From: Clostridium lentum
GTDB lineage: Bacteria > Bacillota > Clostridia > Clostridiales > Clostridiaceae
NCBI RefSeq assembly: GCF_014287815.1
Contig: NZ_JACOOQ010000013.1
Span: 24,910 to 88,909, forward strand
Direction: 5' to 3'
Length of the DNA stretch: 64,000 nucleotides
A program made the translations under genes and the position numbers. The notes beneath the pieces are model-generated. The model was not told where the DNA came from and did not search any database. It saw nothing but the letters and a program-made list of their open reading frames with translations. Positions 53,061 through 62,148 of the stretch are shown piece by piece (position 1 is the stretch's first letter; the number at the start of each line of letters is the position of its first letter).

Positions 53061-53580
53061 AACTAAACATAGTGACTATTATTGTTCCTGAAAAAACTCC
53101 CAGTATTATTCCACCTATAACATCAGATAAATAATGAACTCGTAAATATAATCTTGAAAAAGATATTAAAACAGCTATAGCAACTATTAAAGATGTAAGT
53201 CTCATATCAGTTCTTATAAATACAGTAGCTGCTGCAAAAGAAGATGCTGTATGACCTGAAGGAAAAGAGTATGTTCCTGGATGAGGAATCAATAATTTTG
53301 CTATTTTATTTTTTATAAATGGTCTCCTTCTCTTTACTATATGTTTAATTATTCCTTCACCTAATATAGACGCTAATACTATAGCCAATAATAGCATAAT
53401 GGCTACATTAGTATACTTCTTTCTACTAAACAAGAAAAAAGAAATTATAATCCATATAATACCTAAATCGCCACTTAAAGTAATTGCTATCATTAATTTA
53501 TCTAGAAATTTGTTCTTATTATAGATAAATCCTATGATTTTTTCGCCAAAAGCATCTATCTTATAAATTAAATCTTTCAT
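53059..53580 (-). CDS. PAP2-family membrane phosphatase
   Basis: A 173-residue integral membrane phosphatase with about five helices. The three PAP2 catalytic motifs are complete: KRRRPF, SFPSGHTASSF, and SRLYLRVHYLSD. The size and motifs fit undecaprenyl-diphosphatase (BcrC type) or a lipid phosphate phosphatase. It would recycle the lipid carrier of wall synthesis. The ATG follows AGGAGAGTATAA. Single gene with its own terminator. Confidence 0.85.
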   Translation of the reverse strand: MKDLIYKIDAFGEKIIGFIYNKNKFLDKLMIAITLSGDLGIIWIIISFFLFSRKKYTNVAIMLLLAIVLASILGEGIIKHIVKRRRPFIKNKIAKLLIPHPGTYSFPSGHTASSFAAATVFIRTDMRLTSLIVAIAVLISFSRLYLRVHYLSDVIGGIILGVFSGTIIVTMFS

Positions 53581-53655
53581 TTATACTCTCCTGATAAATA
53601 TACATATATATTTTTACCAAATATGCTGAAAGTATACTATAATTATAAACTAAAC

Positions 53656-53682
53656 AGAAAAGTTGAAAAATTCAACTTTTCT
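53656..53682 (-). terminator. Hairpin after the Cys/Glu repeat gene
   Basis: A perfect 12-bp stem (AGAAAAGTTGAA/TTCAACTTTTCT) with a 3-nt loop and GTTTAGTTT after it. Confidence 0.65.
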
Positions 53683-53700
53683 ATTTAAAAGAATATATGA

Positions 53701-54270
53701 CTATCTGCATTGAAACATATTATACATATACATTATCCTTCTTCTAAATTCTTGCTGTGCTTTCATATACCCCATCCTATATCCTACCTGCATGCCCTTT
53801 TTATATTCCATACAAGGCCTCTTCCTTGGTTTTTTATGGTGCTTCTTTGGCTTACATTCATAATTATCTAAGCAATTTTCTTTATTATAATAATTATAAT
53901 TTTCTTCTACATTACATTTCTCTTCTATATTATATTTTTCTTCTGCATTACATTTTTCTTCTATATTATATCTTTCTTCTGCATTACATTTTTCTTCTAC
54001 ATTACATTTACACTGCTCAATACAAGGCTCTTCTTCATAACACTCTTGAAAATTGCTTATAATGAATTCTGCATGATTATTACAACATCCTTTAGAATAT
54101 GAAGTTTGATCTATATCTACACAATCAACATTATCATTGGTACTACAACATTGTATATCATCTTCACCAATTCTGCAATCAAATTTCCCACTGTCTTCAG
54201 CCTGTTCAAAACCTCTTACATCACATATATCTTCAAACTCTTCATATTCTCTTGGTTTCTCATAGTACAT
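53701..54270 (-). CDS. Cys/Glu-rich protein with hexapeptide repeats
   Basis: A 189-residue protein of unusual composition. The N-terminal half is acidic with CC pairs (IQCCSTN, GCCNNHAEF). The middle holds six tandem hexapeptides of the form [CY]N[VAI]EE[KRN] (about residues 95-130), alternating Cys- and Tyr-led. The C-terminus is basic (KKHHKKPRKRP) then MQVGYRMGYMKAQQEFRRRI. No membrane segment. Such Cys/Tyr repeats suit cross-linking in a spore coat, but no family is recognised. The ATG follows AAAGGAGATATAATT. Confidence 0.6.
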   Translation of the reverse strand: MYYEKPREYEEFEDICDVRGFEQAEDSGKFDCRIGEDDIQCCSTNDNVDCVDIDQTSYSKGCCNNHAEFIISNFQECYEEEPCIEQCKCNVEEKCNAEERYNIEEKCNAEEKYNIEEKCNVEENYNYYNKENCLDNYECKPKKHHKKPRKRPCMEYKKGMQVGYRMGYMKAQQEFRRRIMYMYNMFQCR

Positions 54271-54358
54271 AATTATATCTCCTTTGTGATATATTTTTTA
54301 TATTTTATTATATGAAAGTTAAAAATAAATGTTATTATTTGTTTCATTATGAAAATAA

Positions 54359-54394
54359 AATAGACAGTACTAAAATATATTAGTGCTATCTATT
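54359..54394 (-). terminator. Terminator of the AlaX-like gene
   Basis: A roughly 15-bp stem (AATAGACAGTACTAA and partner, two mismatches) followed by TTTTATTTT on the minus strand. Confidence 0.75.
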
Positions 54395-54436
54395 CATACT
54401 GATATTCAAAGTAATAAATCTAAGTATTAAATTTAA

Positions 54437-55639
54437 TTATTTTAATTGTTTATTTATTTTCATCACTGCATATTCCATTGCAGATTTAAGATTGCTATTA
54501 TTCTTTCCACCACCTTGGGCTTGATTGTGACTTCCACCACCTCTACCATCAATTAAACTTATAGCGTCTTTTAAAAGGTCATTCATAGAAACATCTTTAA
54601 CTTGGGCAGAAGATTTAAATATCATATTAGCTTTATCATCTTGTACTAAAGCAAATAATACAATAGCTTTACTTCTTTCTGTAATTCTATCTGCTAATTT
54701 AATAAGATTTTTGATATCTGTATCTTTATATATATTTTTTATAATTAAAATATCCTTTATTTTTTCTGAACTTTCTAGCATTTCAATAATCTGATAATCC
54801 GATAACTTAATATTTAAGCTCTTATTTTCATCACTTAACTCTTTTATATGGTTTGATAAATTGTTAATAGTATTAATAACATCATCTTTTCCACAGCTTA
54901 GATATTTACAAATATCATTGCTAAAATTATCAACTTTCAAATAATCATTAAAAGCTCTATTTCCTACTAGATATTCAATTCTTGTATTTCCTTTATGCTT
55001 TTGCCATTTTTTTATTTTTATTATTCCTAAATCTAATGTTGAAGAAGGATGTACTCCACAACAAGCATTAATATCTAAATGACCAATTTTAACTATCCTT
55101 ATCTCTTCATTAGTATTTGGTAAATCTCTTCTAATTTTAATTTTTTTCAATTCTGACTTTGTAGGCGTAAGCATTTCTACTTTAATATTTTCTCTAATGC
55201 AATCATTTGCTTTAATTTCTGCCTGCCTTATTTGTTCTTCTGTCAGTATTCCTTGAATATCTACCGTTGCAATTTCTTTTCCAACATGAACACTGACAGT
55301 ATTAGCATTAAATAGCTGATAAAAACATCCTGATAAAACATGCTGTCCTAAATGATGCTGCATTCCATCTAATCTTCTTGCCCAATCTATGGAACATTTT
55401 ACTCTATGTATTTTAATAAGTTTTTTCTCTAAAACATGATATACTTCCCCATTTTTTTCATATACATCTACTACTGGTATTTTTTCAATAAATCCTAAAT
55501 CATTTTGCTGCCCGCCTCCGCCAGGAAAAAAAGCAGTTTCATTAAGCTTAACATGATATTTATCATCTATTTCTTCAATTGCTTCTACTTCAGCTACAAA
55601 TTCCTTCTTATACTGATCTTCATAATATATTTTTCTCAT
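54437..55639 (-). CDS. AlaX-type alanyl-tRNA editing protein with DHHA1 domain
   Basis: A 400-residue free-standing editing protein. The N-terminus is the AlaRS second-additional domain (TAFFPGGGGQQNDLG). The zinc motifs HHLGQH and CCGVH mark the editing site. After a coiled-coil linker, the C-terminal DHHA1-like domain ends DGRGGGSHNQAQGGGKN, with the AlaRS C-domain glycine motif. It hydrolyses mischarged Ser- or Gly-tRNA-Ala. The start is the ATG after GGAGGTGCAGC; it overlaps the upstream DUF975 gene by 20 nt. Confidence 0.85.
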   Translation of the reverse strand: MRKIYYEDQYKKEFVAEVEAIEEIDDKYHVKLNETAFFPGGGGQQNDLGFIEKIPVVDVYEKNGEVYHVLEKKLIKIHRVKCSIDWARRLDGMQHHLGQHVLSGCFYQLFNANTVSVHVGKEIATVDIQGILTEEQIRQAEIKANDCIRENIKVEMLTPTKSELKKIKIRRDLPNTNEEIRIVKIGHLDINACCGVHPSSTLDLGIIKIKKWQKHKGNTRIEYLVGNRAFNDYLKVDNFSNDICKYLSCGKDDVINTINNLSNHIKELSDENKSLNIKLSDYQIIEMLESSEKIKDILIIKNIYKDTDIKNLIKLADRITERSKAIVLFALVQDDKANMIFKSSAQVKDVSMNDLLKDAISLIDGRGGGSHNQAQGGGKNNSNLKSAMEYAVMKINKQLK

Positions 55640-56357
55640 GCTGCACCTCCACATTAATATTTTTTACTTCTTCATAGAAGTTTGCATTTGCAAGCATTGA
55701 ATAAGGATTTACCCATAAAGTAGCTATACCTAAAGTAAATATTGAAAATATCCACCAACCAATAAAAGAGATTTGTAGTTTAAAATACTTAAATTTAAAT
55801 CCCTTCATCATCTTTCTACTTTTCTTCATGCATTCAATTACTTTTATTTCTTGTTCTTCAACCATTATATAGTTAACTTGTGAATAAATTATATCAATAA
55901 AAAATAAAAAAATTGATATTGCTAATAAAATCATAAATATTAAAGTAATACTACTAACTGATAACTTTGTGCTCATTACATCTGCTGGTAATAAACCTTT
56001 TATAATTAAAATTGATATTAACATGATTAAAGATTGAAAAATAAATATTATTAAGCTCATGGTAAATACTTTTAAAAATATATTAAATTGTGAAAATAAA
56101 TCTGATATCTTTGGTTCTTCTTTTCCTTGAACCATATTTAACAAAAACTTACATCTTCCTGCTTGTATTGGGGCAGAAATAAATAAGTACCCTATTGCAA
56201 ATAGTAAAGAAAACAGTAATATATTATCATCTGTAATATCCAACATTACATTTACTATATTAAGTAAAATTGTCGAAAGTAATATTGTTCCAACCGCTAG
56301 TCCCATTCTATCCTTAAGCTGTCTTCTAGCTTTACTTCTTATGATGTAGTTTTCCAT
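55620..56357 (-). CDS. DUF975 membrane protein
   Basis: A 245-residue polytopic protein with about six helices. The N-terminal KARRQLKDRMGLAVGTILLS and the segment LWVNPYSMLANANFYEEV are typical of DUF975. There is no catalytic motif. It overlaps the editing protein gene by 20 nt; the pair may be an operon, though no functional link is known. Start after AAGGAGACATTTAT, in preference to an upstream GTG. Confidence 0.78.
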   Translation of the reverse strand: MENYIIRSKARRQLKDRMGLAVGTILLSTILLNIVNVMLDITDDNILLFSLLFAIGYLFISAPIQAGRCKFLLNMVQGKEEPKISDLFSQFNIFLKVFTMSLIIFIFQSLIMLISILIIKGLLPADVMSTKLSVSSITLIFMILLAISIFLFFIDIIYSQVNYIMVEEQEIKVIECMKKSRKMMKGFKFKYFKLQISFIGWWIFSIFTLGIATLWVNPYSMLANANFYEEVKNINVEVQHEKNIL

Positions 56358-56439
56358 ATAAATGTCTCCTTCCACTTAGTATTTTAACATATTACTGAAA
56401 TATTGTATATTAATGCTAATATTATCTTACCTTTAATTT

Positions 56440-56468
56440 AAAATAGAACTGCCATATATACAGTTCTA
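56440..56468 (-). terminator. Terminator of the ArsC/Spx-like gene
   Basis: TAGAACTG/CAGTTCTA stem with a 9-nt loop, then TTTTAAATT on the minus strand. Confidence 0.75.
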
Positions 56469-56477
56469 CTACTTCTT

Positions 56478-56831
56478 TTATATAATTTCTTTATAATTTT
56501 CTTCTTTAAATCCTACAAGCACTATATCTTCTGTAACTAATAGCGGTCTCTTTACTAGCATTCCATTAGTAGATAATATTTCAATCATCTCTTCCTTTGA
56601 CATAGTCTTTATCTTATCTTTTAAATTCATTTCTCTGTATAAAACACCAGATGTATTAAAAAACTTTCTTGGTTCTAAACCACTTTTATCCATCCATAAA
56701 GATAATTCTTCCGCTGTTGGATTTTCTTCTACTATATTTCTATTAACAAATTCTACATTGTTTTCTTTTAAAAACTTTTCTGCCCTTTTGCATGTGCTGC
56801 ACTTAGGGTAATTAACAAATATTTTGCTCAT
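56478..56831 (-). CDS. ArsC/Spx-family thioredoxin-fold protein
   Basis: A 117-residue protein with the N-terminal CSTC redox motif (PKCSTCKRAEKFLKENN) and the rest of the ArsC/Spx/MgsR fold, including the FFNTSG segment and the RPLLV motif near residue 95. It is either a glutaredoxin-like arsenate-reductase homologue or an Spx-type regulator; the sequence cannot settle which. No ars genes lie nearby. The ATG follows a weak GGGACATAGGAAG. Confidence 0.78.
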   Translation of the reverse strand: MSKIFVNYPKCSTCKRAEKFLKENNVEFVNRNIVEENPTAEELSLWMDKSGLEPRKFFNTSGVLYREMNLKDKIKTMSKEEMIEILSTNGMLVKRPLLVTEDIVLVGFKEENYKEII

Positions 56832-56934
56832 CTTCCTATGTCCCTTCTAAAAATGTAACTTTTACTATAGTCTATCAATTTTTTTTATGATAGTAAATAT
56901 TTTTTAGCAAGTACTTTTTAATATTTATATTTCA

Positions 56935-56983
56935 AATAAGTTAATCCATAAATATTTTCTATAACTTTATGGATTAACTTATT
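56935..56983 (-). terminator. Terminator of the 68-aa gene
   Basis: A perfect 18-bp stem (AATAAGTTAATCCATAAA and complement) with a 13-nt loop. It overlaps the stop codon. Confidence 0.75.
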
Positions 56984-57188
56984 AATTCATCTGCTCAATC
57001 TTAGATATTACATTCATAAAACCAAAGTTTTTAAAGAACTTTTCTACTGCTTCATGTTTATCCTTAGCATAAACATAACCTAATTCATCTTGAAAGTAAA
57101 AATCATTTATAATATCACCTACTGGATTACTCTTCTTCTTTTTGATACAATAATATACTTTAAACTTATGTTCTAAATTATTAATCAT
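56982..57188 (-). CDS. Small basic protein, 68 aa, unknown
   Basis: A 68-residue soluble protein (HKFKVYYCIKKKKSNPVGDI, DELGYVYAKDKHEAVEKFFKNF). It resembles small conserved clostridial proteins without an assigned fold. The translation signal is peculiar: the only good ribosome site (GAGGTG, 57218-57223) is 29 nt from the ATG, with a hairpin lying exactly between them. No other in-frame start is plausible. Monocistronic with its own terminator. Confidence 0.5.
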   Translation of the reverse strand: MINNLEHKFKVYYCIKKKKSNPVGDIINDFYFQDELGYVYAKDKHEAVEKFFKNFGFMNVISKIEQMN

Positions 57189-57194
57189 AAATAT

Positions 57195-57213
57195 ATAGAT
57201 AAAATTTATCTAT
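57195..57213 (-). promoter_or_regulatory. Hairpin between ribosome site and start codon
   Basis: ATAGATAAA / TTTATCTAT arms around one base. Folding shortens the spacing between GAGGTG and ATG from 29 to about 10 nt, the ideal distance. It could act as a structure-dependent, possibly temperature-dependent, translation switch. Confidence 0.4.
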
Positions 57214-57421
57214 TTTTCACCTCACATAATATATTTTATAATTAATTATCGTAATATTATCTATAAAACTTCATAAAATCAACATAAAAAAATATTGTTT
57301 TTTTATTTGAAAATTATTCCGCTACATTTATCAAAAATAATCTAAAAAATATTTTCTTTAGTATTTTTGTAATTTATTGTATAATATTCTTTAATAATTA
57401 TTAAATATATAGGTGGTTAAA

Positions 57422-58231
57422 ATGGGAAATATAAAACAATCTACAATTTATATCTTATTTTTTATTATAATATTTTTAGTAACATTGTCTATTAATAAGA
57501 TTCTAGCCATAACCTTGTTATTAGTAGCTCTATGCATACTTCTTGGTAAAAACATCTATTTACGAAAAATTATAAAAGCAAACAAATTATATTCTGGCAA
57601 AAATTACTCAGAAGCTTTAAAGCTTTACCGCCAAACTGTAAATAGAAAAAATATTCCTGGCTTTATTGTTAACAATTATTTAATTATGGAACTTAAATAT
57701 GGAGATTGCACTATAGCCCAAAACTATATTAACTCTCTATCTTTGAATAATTCTAAAATTAAATCTGCTGATTTACTATCTATTAAGATATCTAAATCAT
57801 TAGTTGCTTGGAAAAATAACAAATCAGATGAAGCTATAAATTATCTTAAAGAACTTTTAGAAGAAAGTGAAACAACTTATCTTTATGAAACACTTACTTC
57901 TCTACTTATTGTAAATAATAAATTAGATGATGCCTTAACTATTATAGATAAAGGCCTAAATTATAACGATACTAGTAATGTTCTTAAATCAAATTTTGCT
58001 GAAGCTAATTATTTATTAGGAAACTATAATGTTGCTGAAGTAAAGTTTAAAGAGCTTGTTGATAGTAATGTATCCTTTATGGAACCTTATTATTATTTAG
58101 GATTAATTCTACTTAATAATAATGAAAATGATGCTGCCTTAGAAATATTAAAAAAGGCTACCTTATTTAACGATTCATTAGTATCACTTGTAAACTGTGA
58201 AAAAATTAAAAACTTAATTACTTCTATATAA
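57422..58231 (+). CDS. Membrane-anchored TPR protein
   Basis: A 269-residue protein. Two hydrophobic segments (YILFFIIIFLVTL and ILAITLLLVALCILL) at the N-terminus are followed by tetratricopeptide repeats (SGKNYSEALKLYRQTV, KLDDALTIIDKGLNYN, EPYYYLGLILLNNNENDAALEIL). It probably is a scaffold for a membrane-associated complex. The partner is unknown. The ATG follows ATAGGTGGTTAAA. Monocistronic; a TATAAT box lies about 40 bp upstream. Confidence 0.72.
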   Translation: MGNIKQSTIYILFFIIIFLVTLSINKILAITLLLVALCILLGKNIYLRKIIKANKLYSGKNYSEALKLYRQTVNRKNIPGFIVNNYLIMELKYGDCTIAQNYINSLSLNNSKIKSADLLSIKISKSLVAWKNNKSDEAINYLKELLEESETTYLYETLTSLLIVNNKLDDALTIIDKGLNYNDTSNVLKSNFAEANYLLGNYNVAEVKFKELVDSNVSFMEPYYYLGLILLNNNENDAALEILKKATLFNDSLVSLVNCEKIKNLITSI

Positions 58232-58264
58232 ATAAAAAGATAGTTCATTCACTATCTTTTTATT
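58231..58264. terminator. Bidirectional terminator between TPR and AI-2E genes
   Basis: A perfect stem (AATAAAAAGATAGT and complement) with a 6-nt loop, flanked by A/T runs. Confidence 0.88.
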
Positions 58265-58269
58265 TATAT

Positions 58270-59433
58270 CTATTTATATTTTTCTGTTTCAACTGGCAAT
58301 CCTTTTGCCTTTAGTCTTCTCTCTACGTTTTCTTTAATTATTGAATAAATTATTGCAAATATAGGTACACCTATTATCATTCCTATAAGTCCTAGAAATT
58401 TTGCAAATATAAGTAGTGAAAATAATATCCAAAATGCTGATATTCCAATGGAATCTCCTAATATTTTAGGCCCTATTATATTACCATCAATTTGTTGTAT
58501 AACTAATATTATTCCAATAAACCATAATGCTTTAATTGGAGATACACATAAGATTATAATAGCTGATGGAATCGCTCCAAAGAACGGTCCAAAGAATGGT
58601 ATTATATTAGTTATACCAATAACAACTGATATAAGAAGTATATATGGCATCTTAAATATTGTTAATATTATAAAAGTCAGTATACCTATTATTAATGAAT
58701 CTAAAATTTTACCACTTAAAAACTTACCAAAAGTCTCATTACTTCTTTGAGCTAATTCTACTATTCTCTTTGATCTTTCTGCTGAAAAAATACTGAAAGT
58801 TACCTTTCTTGATAAAGCTATAAACTTTTCCTTATCTATCAATATATAAATTGATACTATTATTCCAATTATTATATTTAAAATACTTGAACCTAGCGTC
58901 ATAATGAAATTACCTATAACAGGTATAAGGTTTGTCAGTAAAGTAATGATATAGTTTAATAGTTCATTCCATTTTTCAACTATCATATTCATATATTTGC
59001 TTTCTAAATTAAATTTTTCACTGATTTCTGTAATAACATGGCTTGCATCATTAACATATTGAGGAATGTTATTAGCTAACCCTACTATACTGTCTACTAA
59101 TTGCGGCAATACAAACTGCATAAATAAAGATATCACTATAATAGCTGTTAAATAAGAAAGTAATAACCCTATTCCCCTTCTATATTTTCTATTTAGTTTA
59201 TTTAGATATTTAAATTCAAAAACTACTTTTTCATAAAAATTCAATATAAAATTAATTATATATGCTATTGCTGAACCTATTATAAATGGCTGCATTGTTG
59301 CAATCATTCCACTAAATTTAATTTTTAAGTCTTCTGCTTGAGATGCCATAAGATATACTATTATGCTTGATGATATTACTAAAAATGCATAAATAGCTAT
59401 GGTCGTATATTTTTTATTCCATTCTACTTTCAT
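58270..59433 (-). CDS. AI-2E-family (PerM/YdbI-like) membrane transporter
   Basis: A 387-residue protein with about eight helices in the PerM/TqsA layout: a hairpin of helices first, a central amphipathic region (NNIPQYVNDASHVITEISEKF), and the conserved C-terminal GITNIIPFFGPFFGAIPSAI and QQIDGNIIGPKILGDSIG motifs. The family exports small compounds such as AI-2 or acts as Na+(Li+)/H+ antiporters. The substrate is unknown. The ATG follows GGAGGGGCAAA. Confidence 0.83.
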   Translation of the reverse strand: MKVEWNKKYTTIAIYAFLVISSSIIVYLMASQAEDLKIKFSGMIATMQPFIIGSAIAYIINFILNFYEKVVFEFKYLNKLNRKYRRGIGLLLSYLTAIIVISLFMQFVLPQLVDSIVGLANNIPQYVNDASHVITEISEKFNLESKYMNMIVEKWNELLNYIITLLTNLIPVIGNFIMTLGSSILNIIIGIIVSIYILIDKEKFIALSRKVTFSIFSAERSKRIVELAQRSNETFGKFLSGKILDSLIIGILTFIILTIFKMPYILLISVVIGITNIIPFFGPFFGAIPSAIIILCVSPIKALWFIGIILVIQQIDGNIIGPKILGDSIGISAFWILFSLLIFAKFLGLIGMIIGVPIFAIIYSIIKENVERRLKAKGLPVETEKYK

Positions 59434-59512
59434 TTTGCCCCTCCATATAGTCTTTAGTATTATTTCCAGTATATCATAAAAAAACTGCTATAGACATTTT
59501 TTTATCTTTTTA

Positions 59513-59623
59513 TTATTGATTATTTTTATGATGATTGTAAATATAAAACGGAATCCCTGCAAGCATCAAGACGAATCCCCACATTACTATTTCTACACCT
59601 GAGCCACTTATTTCCTTATTTTT
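59513..59623 (-). pseudogene. C-terminal scrap of an amino acid permease
   Basis: Between two stops lies ISGSGVEIVMWGFVLMLAGI followed by PFYIYNHHKNNQ, which resembles the last helix and tail of APC-family amino acid transporters. There is no start codon or ribosome site. It is probably the relic of a deleted permease gene. Confidence 0.4.
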
Positions 59624-59626
59624 TTA

Positions 59627-59667
59627 TAGTAATAAAGAGTTGATTTAATATCAACTCTTTATTACTA
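59627..59667. repeat. Long inverted repeat after sacA
   Basis: A perfect 17-bp stem (TAGTAATAAAGAGTTGA and complement) with a 7-nt loop, 3 nt past the sacA stop. It lacks a U-tract on the minus strand, so it is an atypical terminator or mRNA-stabilising hairpin. Confidence 0.55.
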
Positions 59668-59669
59668 TA

Positions 59670-61097
59670 CTAAATATTCCATCTTTTTATTACAGCTGTA
59701 CCTTTACCTGAAAGAATAATATCACTATCTAAGCTCTCATTATAAACTCTAGTAGTGAACACTTCTTCACCATCATTAATGAATATTTCCATAGATGAAT
59801 TGTCACTAAATATATCTATGCTTCTAAGATTACTTATATAAGCAGCTCTTTCATCTCTACCATATCCACTGTCTCCTTGTATAAGTTTAAATACACCTTC
59901 TGTGAAAGATACTACACAATCTTCTCTAAGCTTCATACTAAACTTGCTACATTCCTCTAAATCAATTCTTAACTCAAATGTATTTCTATCTATGATATTT
60001 AAAACATTGTTATTATCTAAGTTTACTTTACTTTCAATTAAATCTTTTCTTAAAGTTTCTAATTCCTTTAATGGTAATTGATACAGTTTATTATGAATTA
60101 TCTTTAATTCTCTTGGCAAAGTCAGTTGATGTTGCCAATAGTTTTCCACTGTTGGATTTTTGTGTTCTATTGCATCAGGAACACCCATCCAACCAATCAT
60201 TATTCTTCTTCCTTTTGTATCTTCAAAAGTTTGAGGTGCATAGAAGTCAAAACCTCTGTCTAGTTCTACGAAGTTTCCTAACTTTAGTTCTTTTTTATCA
60301 TTTACAAAGTTTCCAAAAGCATATCCACTTTGATAAACATTATTATATTTAAATCCATCAGCTTTTAATCCTTGTGGTGAAAACATAAAGACAGTCTTGC
60401 CATCTACATAGAATAAATCAGGGCATTCCCACATATATCCCATATTTTCTTCTCCACCAGCTGGTACTGAATGTAACGTCCAATTATAAAGATCTGATGA
60501 TTTATATAATAATACATATCCTTTATCATCCTTACCTCTTGCTCCAAGAACCATATAGTAAGTTCCATCTTCTTCCCAAACTTTTGGATCTCTCACATGA
60601 AGTGACATATTTTCTGGAAAGTCTGAATTCCTTAAAAGAATCTTCTTTTCTGAAAACTCTACTCCATCTTTACTTGTAACTAATATTACATTTTGCTCTC
60701 TTCCTGTAAGTATATAATCATGCTCACCATCATGTTTAACATTCCCTGTATAGAAGAAATACATTGTATCATCTTTTACAAATGCTGATCCAGAGTATAC
60801 TCCATCCTTATCCTCCTTCACATCTGGATATATGGCAATATCTCTTTCCTCAAAATGCACTAAATCCTTAGATACAAAATGTCCCCAAAATTTCATACCA
60901 CCTTTAGCTTCTAAAGGTGAATATTGATAAAAGACATGATATTCATCATTAAATTGACAAAGTCCATTAGGATCATTTATCCAACCAATTGGTGCCATTA
61001 TATGATATTTACTTCTCCACTTATCTGAAAGAATCTTTGGCATATTATTATCTATATGCTCTTTAATTTTTTGCTCATATTCCGCTCTAGTAATCAT
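59670..61097 (-). CDS. sacA: GH32 sucrose-6-phosphate hydrolase
   Basis: A 475-residue beta-fructofuranosidase. GH32 motifs are intact: GWINDPNGL (nucleophile Asp), SGSA (in VYSGSAFV), HVRDPKVW (RDP) and WECPDLF (acid/base Glu). The C-terminal beta-sandwich follows from about residue 340. It cleaves sucrose 6-phosphate to glucose 6-phosphate and fructose. It starts at the ATG after GAGAGGTAAGTAT, 4 nt after the fructokinase gene. The sucrose PTS is not in this window. Confidence 0.93.
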   Translation of the reverse strand: MITRAEYEQKIKEHIDNNMPKILSDKWRSKYHIMAPIGWINDPNGLCQFNDEYHVFYQYSPLEAKGGMKFWGHFVSKDLVHFEERDIAIYPDVKEDKDGVYSGSAFVKDDTMYFFYTGNVKHDGEHDYILTGREQNVILVTSKDGVEFSEKKILLRNSDFPENMSLHVRDPKVWEEDGTYYMVLGARGKDDKGYVLLYKSSDLYNWTLHSVPAGGEENMGYMWECPDLFYVDGKTVFMFSPQGLKADGFKYNNVYQSGYAFGNFVNDKKELKLGNFVELDRGFDFYAPQTFEDTKGRRIMIGWMGVPDAIEHKNPTVENYWQHQLTLPRELKIIHNKLYQLPLKELETLRKDLIESKVNLDNNNVLNIIDRNTFELRIDLEECSKFSMKLREDCVVSFTEGVFKLIQGDSGYGRDERAAYISNLRSIDIFSDNSSMEIFINDGEEVFTTRVYNESLDSDIILSGKGTAVIKRWNI

Positions 61098-61101
61098 ATA
61101 C

Positions 61102-62073
61102 TTACCTCTCACTGATTTTTGCTAAAACTTCTTCTTTTAATGGTAATGCACCTATAGCACCTTTTTTACATACAGTTAAAGCTGCTGTAGCATTAGAAAA
61201 AGTTAATATTTCTTGTACTTTTTCTTCTGATAAATCTACTAATTGCTCTAATGAATATTCCCCTTCTGCCACTTGATATAATAATGAGCCAATAAATGAA
61301 TCTCCTGCTCCTGTTGTATCTTGTGCTGAAACTTTAAATGAAGGTGAGAAAATAACTCTTTCCTTAGTTATAAATTCTGCACCATTAGTTCCTTTTGTAT
61401 ATATTATCACCTTTACATCACCAGTTAATAAAAAATCTAAAGCTTCCTTCTCATCTTTTATACCAGTTATAAATTCTAATTCTTCATCACTTATCTTAAC
61501 TATATTTGATAATGGAAGGAATTCTAGTATTGCCTTTCTGCAATCTTCAGGATTTTTCCATAATGGTAATCTTACATTAGGATCAAAGCTTATTAAACAT
61601 CCTTTTTCTTTAGCTATTTCTATAGCTCTTCTATGTGCTTCTTTAATAGGTGCATCTATTAAACTTACTGAACAAAAATGCAATATATCTTTTTCATTAA
61701 AGTCTTCTACACATATTTCTTCAGCACTTAATAACATATCTGCACTTGGATTTCTATAGAATGAAAAATCTCTTTCTCCATCTTCTCTTAATGATACAAA
61801 TGCCAGAGCTGTATTAGCTTCATTTGTTCTTGATATTCTTGAAACATCTACACCTAAAGGTTTTACTTCATTTAATATTGCATCACCAAATCCATCTTGT
61901 CCAAGCTTTGTAAGCATTTGTGATTTTCCACCTAACTTAGCTACTGCTGCCGCAACATTTAATGGAGCTCCGCCAGGTACTCTTAAAAAGTTTTCTACAT
62001 CATTTAATGCTCTTCCTTTTTCATGTGGTATAAAATCAATTAAAGCTTCACCTATAGCTATTACCTTTTTCAT
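61102..62073 (-). CDS. scrK: Fructokinase (PfkB family)
   Basis: A 323-residue ribokinase-fold kinase. It has the first PfkB signature (GGAPLNVAAAVAKLGGKSQM) and the second, with catalytic Asp (DTTGAGDSFIGSLL). It phosphorylates the fructose released by sucrose-6-phosphate hydrolase. It is the first gene of scrK-sacA, behind a LacI-type operator. Start after GAGGAGGATTAATAAT. Gene order and content make sucrose the likely substrate source. Confidence 0.9.
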   Translation of the reverse strand: MKKVIAIGEALIDFIPHEKGRALNDVENFLRVPGGAPLNVAAAVAKLGGKSQMLTKLGQDGFGDAILNEVKPLGVDVSRISRTNEANTALAFVSLREDGERDFSFYRNPSADMLLSAEEICVEDFNEKDILHFCSVSLIDAPIKEAHRRAIEIAKEKGCLISFDPNVRLPLWKNPEDCRKAILEFLPLSNIVKISDEELEFITGIKDEKEALDFLLTGDVKVIIYTKGTNGAEFITKERVIFSPSFKVSAQDTTGAGDSFIGSLLYQVAEGEYSLEQLVDLSEEKVQEILTFSNATAALTVCKKGAIGALPLKEEVLAKISER

Positions 62074-62136
62074 ATTATTAATCCTCCTCAATAATCATTT
62101 ATAATTGTTAATTCTTTTTAACATGTATACAGTTAA

Positions 62137-62148
62137 GGGAACGTTCCC
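62137..62148. promoter_or_regulatory. LacI-type operator before scrK
   Basis: GGGAACGTTCCC, a perfect 12-bp palindrome with the AACGTT core of LacI/GalR-family sites, 64 bp before scrK. It probably binds a sucrose repressor encoded elsewhere. Confidence 0.7.
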
